Positions 58,958-64,000 of a stretch of DNA of 64,000 nt are shown piece after piece. Source of the DNA: CAWDJT01 sp963828705. GTDB taxonomy: Bacteria; Desulfobacterota; Syntrophobacteria; Syntrophobacterales; Syntrophobacteraceae. The stretch's first letter is position 1. Each line of letters starts with the position of its first letter. The stretch spans positions 1 to 64,000 of the forward strand of contig CAWHGA010000001.1 in assembly GCA_963828705.1 (NCBI GenBank), in the 5' to 3' direction. The notes below the pieces were generated by a model, which saw only the letters and a list, made by a program, of their open reading frames with translations, made no database searches and had not been told where the DNA came from. The position numbers were made by a program, and so were the translations under genes.

Positions 58958-59290
58958 TCAATGCTTTTCCAGATCGCTGATGGTCAAACCGATGATCATT
59001 TGTTCCAGGTTTTCCTCGCCATCAACAAACTCGATGCCAAACCCCGGGGGATAATCTTCCAGCTGACCGGCATTGATCCACACCACCTGAGCCCGGGTGA
59101 GGATCTTGTCCTGACCGTCCCCCGGGTCGATCTCAAGATCAACAATGCTATTGAGCGGAACAACTTCCTTTGAGCGAATAAACGCCCCGCTGCAGCAGAT
59201 GTCGCAGGTGGCACCGCCAGCGTGCGTTCCCCCGTTGATCCAGCTCACCCTAACCTCATGCCTGAACCTTCCACTTCGACGTCTTTCCAT
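58958..59290 (-). CDS. PilZ-domain protein
   Basis: 110 residues, mostly one PilZ beta-barrel. N-terminal RRRSGRFRHEVRVSW provides the RxxxR-type arginines. The second motif reads CDICCSGAFI, where the usual (D/N)xSxxG has Cys instead of Ser at the third position. C-terminal part: ARAQVVWINAG-like strand and PGFGIEFVDGEENLEQMI. Cyclic-di-GMP binding is plausible but weakened by the substitution. Convergent with the exporter permease. Confidence 0.8.
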   Translation of the reverse strand: MERRRSGRFRHEVRVSWINGGTHAGGATCDICCSGAFIRSKEVVPLNSIVDLEIDPGDGQDKILTRAQVVWINAGQLEDYPPGFGIEFVDGEENLEQMIIGLTISDLEKH

Positions 59291-59673
59291 GGCGGCCAGA
59301 TCCTCCCCCTTCTATGGTCCAATGCCATTCGTCATGAGTGTGCAAGACAACCTCACTGTAGCATATGCAACATGCCGCGATCACTGCCGGTTCCGGCCGG
59401 AACAGAGAAAAGAACCACCCTCCCCAAGGTTCGGGCGTCTGCAGACAATGCGGATAAATGCTCCGGATTGTTCATCAGAGTCCCAAGATACAGCGTATCA
59501 AAGACCACCCGTGTCAAAAGGGGGGAAACAGGGGTCAGACACTTCACCATGCCTGGGTCGGTGCATTAATCAACAGGAACAGCCTTTTGTCGACAATCTG
59601 TCGCACGCCCCCTGTCCGGCCAGGCCTGCTGCCACTCAGAGCTGATCAGCGGTTCGCGAGGCGCTGTCTGCTC
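59291..59673. other. Intergenic region
   Basis: No gene, repeat or convincing promoter seen. Confidence 0.45.
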
Positions 59674-60627
59674 TCATGATAACCTGCCAGAGACAAGAAG
59701 TTCCCCCATGTACTGGTGACGATTGATCGACCCCACCGGTGCGACCACCTTGACTGGCGGTCGTAGCATACTCAAGACCCACCATTGCCCTTTTCCGTAG
59801 CCCCACTCCACCATAACGTCATCCAGGTTGTTGGCACGGAGCAACCGCAGGGTGGGTTCAAGAATCCAACTCAAGTCAGGATCGTCCACTTCGATTGGTG
59901 TCAATGGTTCATGACCATCCGCATAACCACCACCTGTTAAAGCTCCCAGGCATTGGTAATTCACACAGACCAATCGAACACGTATGGTCAACGGAACGAA
60001 TTCCTGGACAATAACAGGATTGAAACCAGCAACCCAGGGCCACAAGTCCCCAGGAGCATCAATGAGCCGTTTGCCCCCCGCGGCAACATCGCGTCCCATG
60101 GCCACAAGCGGCAGTGGGAAGTCCTTCAGGATCATGGTCTTCTGTCGGTGGCCATGGTAGATGCGTGTGCGTGGCACCGGGAAGTCATAATAAGCGAACA
60201 GATAGTGCTGTAATAGGCGGGAACTACGGAACAGATAGGACGCCGCACTGGGGAAGGTTGCCTTACCGGCTGCATCCAGGACCTGCACGAACCTGCGTGT
60301 TGGAAAAAGGACACGATCTGCCCGCGACAACAGATCCCTCTCCTCCCGAGAATAATCGACCAGACCGGGACGAATGCCAAGCGTAGTAATCTGGGGATAG
60401 TCAAGCAGGAATGGTGCGAAGGCCACATATGGGGCCTGGGATGAACTCAACAATCGGCCTCCACCAAGTTTATGGCCCAATCCCAGAACACCCCAGGAGC
60501 TGATTCCGATTTCTATTGGCCTGAGGCAGTAGGTTGTGAAGCCCTTAACGGGACGCTCGGAGTCGCCCCCCCGCCAGCCTGGAAGCTTGCTACTGGGCGT
60601 TGATGAGCATATCCGGATGAACTCCAT
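59674..60627 (-). CDS. ATP-grasp (RimK-like) domain protein
   Basis: 317 residues. The C-terminal two thirds look like a RimK-type ATP-grasp ligase: YDFPVPRTRIYHGHRQKTMI, LKDFPLPLVAMGRDVAAGGK, VIVQEFVPLTIRVRLVCVNY and GALTGGGYADGH. The metal-binding end block, normally ...LEVNxxPG, reads WVLSMLRPPVKV, so the usual Glu and Asn are missing. Catalysis may be altered or lost. The first 40 residues are not typical. The ATG at 60627 lies 38 bases inside the upstream helicase gene, so the two are almost certainly co-translated. Substrate unknown. Confidence 0.75.
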   Translation of the reverse strand: MEFIRICSSTPSSKLPGWRGGDSERPVKGFTTYCLRPIEIGISSWGVLGLGHKLGGGRLLSSSQAPYVAFAPFLLDYPQITTLGIRPGLVDYSREERDLLSRADRVLFPTRRFVQVLDAAGKATFPSAASYLFRSSRLLQHYLFAYYDFPVPRTRIYHGHRQKTMILKDFPLPLVAMGRDVAAGGKRLIDAPGDLWPWVAGFNPVIVQEFVPLTIRVRLVCVNYQCLGALTGGGYADGHEPLTPIEVDDPDLSWILEPTLRLLRANNLDDVMVEWGYGKGQWWVLSMLRPPVKVVAPVGSINRHQYMGELLVSGRLS

Positions 60628-62020
60628 AGTTATAGCTGCGCATCCGGAAGAAGTTCTCCAATAGCGCCACCTTTTGATCGACGTAATCGTAGATCTTCAA
60701 CTTCTCAGAGCCATTGCCATTGCCGGCAGGATGCAGGTTGCGAATGGCATAGGCCATGCGACCTCGAAAATAGAGCGGAATTGCCAGCACCAATACATTA
60801 ACGGCCAAACTTCGAGAATAACGTAGAAGCAGTTCCTGGGTCACCAGGACCACTACTGGCGAGTCACCGAACACAGGGATTTGCACCTGTTCCATCTCCA
60901 GATCGTCATCATCCTCCGCAACCTCTTCTCCCTGCTCCGGCTCCAGGATGATCACCTCGATCCCACGTTGTTCCAACTCGGCCTTCAAAATCTCGCTTTG
61001 CTCCGCACCACCAGAAAGCACCAGGATCGGCTGGGGCTCACGTTCCATTTCAGTGACGATATCGTTGACGACAAGTTGGGTCCTCTGGGTATTAGTCATC
61101 AGAGCGTCCAGCATCGGGTTGAAATCGGCCCTGGAACTGTATTCGTATTGGAAATCGGTGACGCGCGCTACCACTTTGGCTTGAATGATACCACGACCCT
61201 CCCTGGCATCTCGCTCATTGATAGTATAGGCGATGTCACCCACGTAGTAATAGACCATGCGCGACAGGCGGTCCCGTCTTTGGGTGCTGGTGGTGAGCCC
61301 CAGCATGTAACGGGTGTCAAAATTGGGCAGCAGCTGTGTGAAGGTCCTCGAAGGACACCTCTGACATTCATCCAGAACCAGGTAGCCAATGTGATCTCGG
61401 ATGTGCCGCCAATGGCGAATTATTTCTCCGGTGTGGGCAACCGTGATCACCTTGCCGATCCGCCTGGTGCCATTGACAATAAGCCCTATTTCGCTGGCCG
61501 GTATTTGCAGGAAGTTCTCGATCTTGGTGATCCAGCCATCGAGCAGTGACAGGTTGGGAATAAGAACCAACGTAGGTTGGCGTCGTTGGGCGATGGTATA
61601 GACGGCAACAATGGTCTTGCCGCTCTTAGGTCCCCCGACCAGGCTGGCGAATTCTCTTTCCAACACCGCTTCCGCAGCTTCCTGTTGGTACTCCTTGAGC
61701 TGGCCATGGAACTCAATGGGCACAAGATCCAGCATCCGTCGCCGGTCCGTCAAACGGAAAGGCTGATTCGCCCTTTTGCAGATCTCCAGGAGCTGATCCA
61801 AGAAACCACGAGGCAACAACATTTGCCCGGAGGTCTTGCGAATGCAGTTGATCTGAGGCGGGATGCTGCCAATCCAGTCCCCACGGTTGTGGCGAAGTTC
61901 GTAGTCTGGGTTGGTGAAGACCAGTCGTTCGTTGATCCTGCGTTCAACTAGCGGGGACAGCCCCGTGGTAGGGATCTTGATCCAGTCTTCAACCGTGATG
62001 TTGAGCGTCCTATTGTGCAT
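60590..62020 (-). CDS. DEAD/DEAH-type superfamily 2 helicase (SSL2-like, DECQ box)
   Basis: 476 residues. N-terminal about 120 residues precede the helicase core (VFTNPDYELRHNRGDWIGSI). Core: Walker A VGGPKSGKTIVAVYTI, Walker B variant LVLDECQRCPSRTF (DECQ), motif III GLTTSTQRRDRLSR. The second RecA fold has ILVLSGGAEQSEILKAELEQ, an acidic insert (EVAEDDDDLEMEQVQ) and YDYVDQKVALLENFF. Where relatives carry a QxxGRxxR motif VI, here RGRMAYAIRNLHPAGNG is seen, so the arginine finger is uncertain. Forms a two-gene unit with the ATP-grasp gene. Role (repair, RNA remodelling, defence) unknown. Confidence 0.8.
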   Translation of the reverse strand: MHNRTLNITVEDWIKIPTTGLSPLVERRINERLVFTNPDYELRHNRGDWIGSIPPQINCIRKTSGQMLLPRGFLDQLLEICKRANQPFRLTDRRRMLDLVPIEFHGQLKEYQQEAAEAVLEREFASLVGGPKSGKTIVAVYTIAQRRQPTLVLIPNLSLLDGWITKIENFLQIPASEIGLIVNGTRRIGKVITVAHTGEIIRHWRHIRDHIGYLVLDECQRCPSRTFTQLLPNFDTRYMLGLTTSTQRRDRLSRMVYYYVGDIAYTINERDAREGRGIIQAKVVARVTDFQYEYSSRADFNPMLDALMTNTQRTQLVVNDIVTEMEREPQPILVLSGGAEQSEILKAELEQRGIEVIILEPEQGEEVAEDDDDLEMEQVQIPVFGDSPVVVLVTQELLLRYSRSLAVNVLVLAIPLYFRGRMAYAIRNLHPAGNGNGSEKLKIYDYVDQKVALLENFFRMRSYNYGVHPDMLINAQ

Positions 62021-62733
62021 TTACGGGAACCTCTTCCATTCGACCAGGATGCTGCGGCTTCATGCCGAACAGCTGCTGCACTGAAACCGCAGCTACCCAT
62101 AAGCGGTGGGCGATTCATTAAGGTCAGTGCAGGCTTTATATGTATAATCATCACACCCAAGAGATGCACGCTTGTCGGGTTTGCCCTTGCCTATACGGAT
62201 GAATCCAGCGTCCAAAATACCCAACCCCATTCAGTAGAGCATAACCCTTCGCTTTGCGCTCAGGCCAGCATCAATCGAACCCAAGTAGCCACTTCATCCC
62301 CAAACGTTTCAAGAGTCTGAGAACCCAAGGGGACTCCCGCTAGTAAACCCAGACAACAAATGCATGCAATGATGTCTTGCGTTGACAGGTGTGCTATCGG
62401 ACTTGGTTGACGATAGTCCGAAGCCATTTTCGATGGTGACCGCGGCCTCCGTCCCGACGTAGACATACTCTTAGGCTAAGTGATATGGAATTCCCCGTCA
62501 ACAGATAAAATAAGCCCTCAACAGTTGGAAACATGTCCTGTCAGGCCAATCCATAACCCCAAGATCACTGCCGAACAGCCAATGAACCTTGAGGTCCATA
62601 TCAAATCCATGACTTGCTTCCTGGTGGAAAACACGAGGAGAAAACCCCATGTTTTCAGACAGTATCTTGCACCCGTAAGCGTCTGTGTTGGTGCCATCGG
62701 TGTTTACCGTTGCTGATATAGCCGACTGTCACC
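62021..62733. other. Intergenic region between mltA and the helicase
   Basis: Mostly without recognisable features. A minus-strand open frame 62260-62466 (about 68 codons) encodes STQDIIACICCLGLLAGVPL and ends TWVRLMLA. It looks slightly protein-like but has no ribosome site. Confidence 0.4.
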
Positions 62734-63978
62734 TTAGTCCACTTCTCCCGCCTTGGTCACCAGCACGCTACCCTTTTTAAGCAAAAAATAGATGATCCCA
62801 GGCTGCTTCATCGGCCCCGCCATGGCTTCGGCCAGCTGGCCGGTACCGCAAAAAAGGTCAATTCGCCTGGGGCCACGAATAGCACCACCGGTATCCTGGT
62901 TTAACACCCAGCGCTGCAGTGGTTCCCAGCCACTCCTGCGCCCGCTGGGATCCAGTTGAGGTTTCTCGCTGACAAGAAAACCCAAGGCGCCTTTGGGATA
63001 ATTGCGCTGATCAGTAGCGATGGAACGACCAGCGGTAATGATATAGCCCATATTGCCCAGCGGTCCTTCCGTCACCCGCCGGAAAAACACGAAACTCTCG
63101 TTGTAGTTGAGGACTTCGTCCAATTGTTCGGGATGCTGCTGCAAGTACTCACGGATCGCCTGCAGCGACATCTCTTCCGGAGCGATCACCCCCCGATCCA
63201 ATAAGTACTTGCCGACACTACGGTAGGGCCGGCCGTTGCTGCCGGCATACCCTACCCGCAAAACCTGGCCATCATCGAGACGAATCACCCCCGATCCTTG
63301 GATGTGCAAGAAAAATACCGAAATCGGATCATCCAACCAGGCCAGCTGGCCCTGGTACCGTTCCAGCCTGCCCTGACCGACGATCTCCGCCCGCGTGAAA
63401 TAGGGGACCACACGGTTGCCCTCGAGCCGCCCCACCAGCCGCTCGGCACAATGTTTCAATCCGAATTGTGAAAGCTCAACCGCCACCAAGTCGGGGGGGA
63501 CACGGTAGATCGGATAACGATACTTGGCCGTAGGCTTCAGGCCGCCTGGCAAGATGGGTTCATAATATCCAGTGACCAGAAGGCTTCCAGTCCTGCCGCC
63601 GGCAGTCCGGTAAACATCGAATTCACGAGCGATAAAACTCGAATCTTCCAATTTTTTCGGACTAGTTTCCAAAATCTTGGAAAAATGCCGCAGGGAATCT
63701 CGCAAGACCCCGATGCTCACCAGCCTGTCGCCAAAAGGCAAGGTTTCATCCGGTGGCAGGTGGTCGTAAAATGTGAGGCTTCGTTGGATGGCTTGCTGCA
63801 GGGAAGGGAGATCCAGGTCGTCATTGAAGGCTGGCACCTCACCTTCGGCAAGGTGCTGTAAGACCGGCAGTGCAGCCGGTTGCTGCGGGGCTTTAGCCGA
63901 AGGCTGACACCCCAACAGAACCATCATGGTGAGCCAAACGGCCAAACATATCGCCGCCAGTTTCGACCGCACTGCCAT
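62734..63978 (-). CDS. mltA: Membrane-bound lytic murein transglycosylase A
   Basis: 414-residue outer-membrane lipoprotein that cleaves peptidoglycan to 1,6-anhydro products. Lipobox MMVLLGC in the signal peptide gives Cys24 or so as the lipidated residue. MltA domain: REFDVYRTAGGRTGSLLVTG, YYEPILPGG, RAEIVGQGRL, FFLHIQGSGVIRLDDGQVLR and GYAGSNGRPYRSVGKYLL. The C-terminal 3D domain has RWVLNQDTGGAIRGPRRIDL with the catalytic Asp, and FCGTG. Length is near the family norm. The ATG at 63978 is 22 bases from the window end, so any upstream operon partner is out of view. Confidence 0.93.
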   Translation of the reverse strand: MAVRSKLAAICLAVWLTMMVLLGCQPSAKAPQQPAALPVLQHLAEGEVPAFNDDLDLPSLQQAIQRSLTFYDHLPPDETLPFGDRLVSIGVLRDSLRHFSKILETSPKKLEDSSFIAREFDVYRTAGGRTGSLLVTGYYEPILPGGLKPTAKYRYPIYRVPPDLVAVELSQFGLKHCAERLVGRLEGNRVVPYFTRAEIVGQGRLERYQGQLAWLDDPISVFFLHIQGSGVIRLDDGQVLRVGYAGSNGRPYRSVGKYLLDRGVIAPEEMSLQAIREYLQQHPEQLDEVLNYNESFVFFRRVTEGPLGNMGYIITAGRSIATDQRNYPKGALGFLVSEKPQLDPSGRRSGWEPLQRWVLNQDTGGAIRGPRRIDLFCGTGQLAEAMAGPMKQPGIIYFLLKKGSVLVTKAGEVD

Positions 63979-64000
63979 TCCCCAATTGTTGGTGGCTAGG

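Noticed and set aside
62260..62466. Short minus-strand frame upstream of mltA
   Set aside because: Sequence looks slightly protein-like, but no ribosome site, no homology and no operon context support it.

Overview
The window reads as a chromosomal segment of a GC-rich, anaerobic, sulfate-reducing or syntrophic member of the Desulfobacterota (former Deltaproteobacteria). Direct signs are a complete qrcABCD menaquinone reductase operon (44096-49329), which is typical of sulfate reducers, and metF plus metV of the reductive acetyl-CoA pathway (16289-17842). An archaeal-type glutamate synthase, System II cytochrome c maturation and a NifA-like sigma-54 activator fit the same group. Genus-level placement is inference. 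I see no prophage, CRISPR array, rRNA or tRNA.

Layout. 1-13000 is mixed: a PocR/PAS sensor protein, a pRiA4b ORF-3-like protein, a giant exonuclease-RecQ-UvrD helicase, an alcohol dehydrogenase, a glycosyltransferase, a HIT protein, a lipase and a class I amidotransferase. 13500-16200 is a three-gene cluster (Fe-S protein, DUF3786 protein, glycosyltransferase with GtrA-like tail). From 37200 down to 16300 almost everything lies on the minus strand and concerns nitrogen or one-carbon metabolism: NifA-like regulator, nadE, glnB, glnD, glnA, glnE, an MvhD-like subunit, two glutamate synthase FMN-domain proteins, the amidotransferase/GXGXG subunit, metV and metF. Good sigma-54 promoter matches precede glnB and glnA. 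37700-43100 holds a PstS-like binding protein, rdgB, tatC, tatB, ccsB and resB. These make the Tat and cytochrome c machinery that the divergent Qrc operon needs for its Tat-signal subunit and multihaem cytochrome. 49600-64000 holds two unknown membrane proteins, nadB, HAD, J-domain and TraB-like proteins, a 271-nt large-type SRP RNA, a response regulator, a NodIJ-like ABC exporter, a PilZ protein, an overlapping DECQ helicase/ATP-grasp pair and MltA.

Sequence quality matters. At least a dozen conserved genes, including glnA, glnE, nadB, rdgB, resB, qrcB and ccsB, carry one or more single-base frameshifts, several of them in homopolymers. The simplest reading is indel error in the consensus rather than mass pseudogenisation, so I give full gene spans and mark each break. 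The large helicase has about six breaks and could be a true pseudogene.

The items most worth pursuing are the Alu-domain SRP RNA; the 41-bp element found upstream of qrcA and of the Fe-S protein gene; the nitrogen supercluster with its divergent second glutamate synthase FMN-domain protein next to mvhD and metVF; the helicase/ATP-grasp pair; and the exonuclease-RecQ-UvrD fusion.
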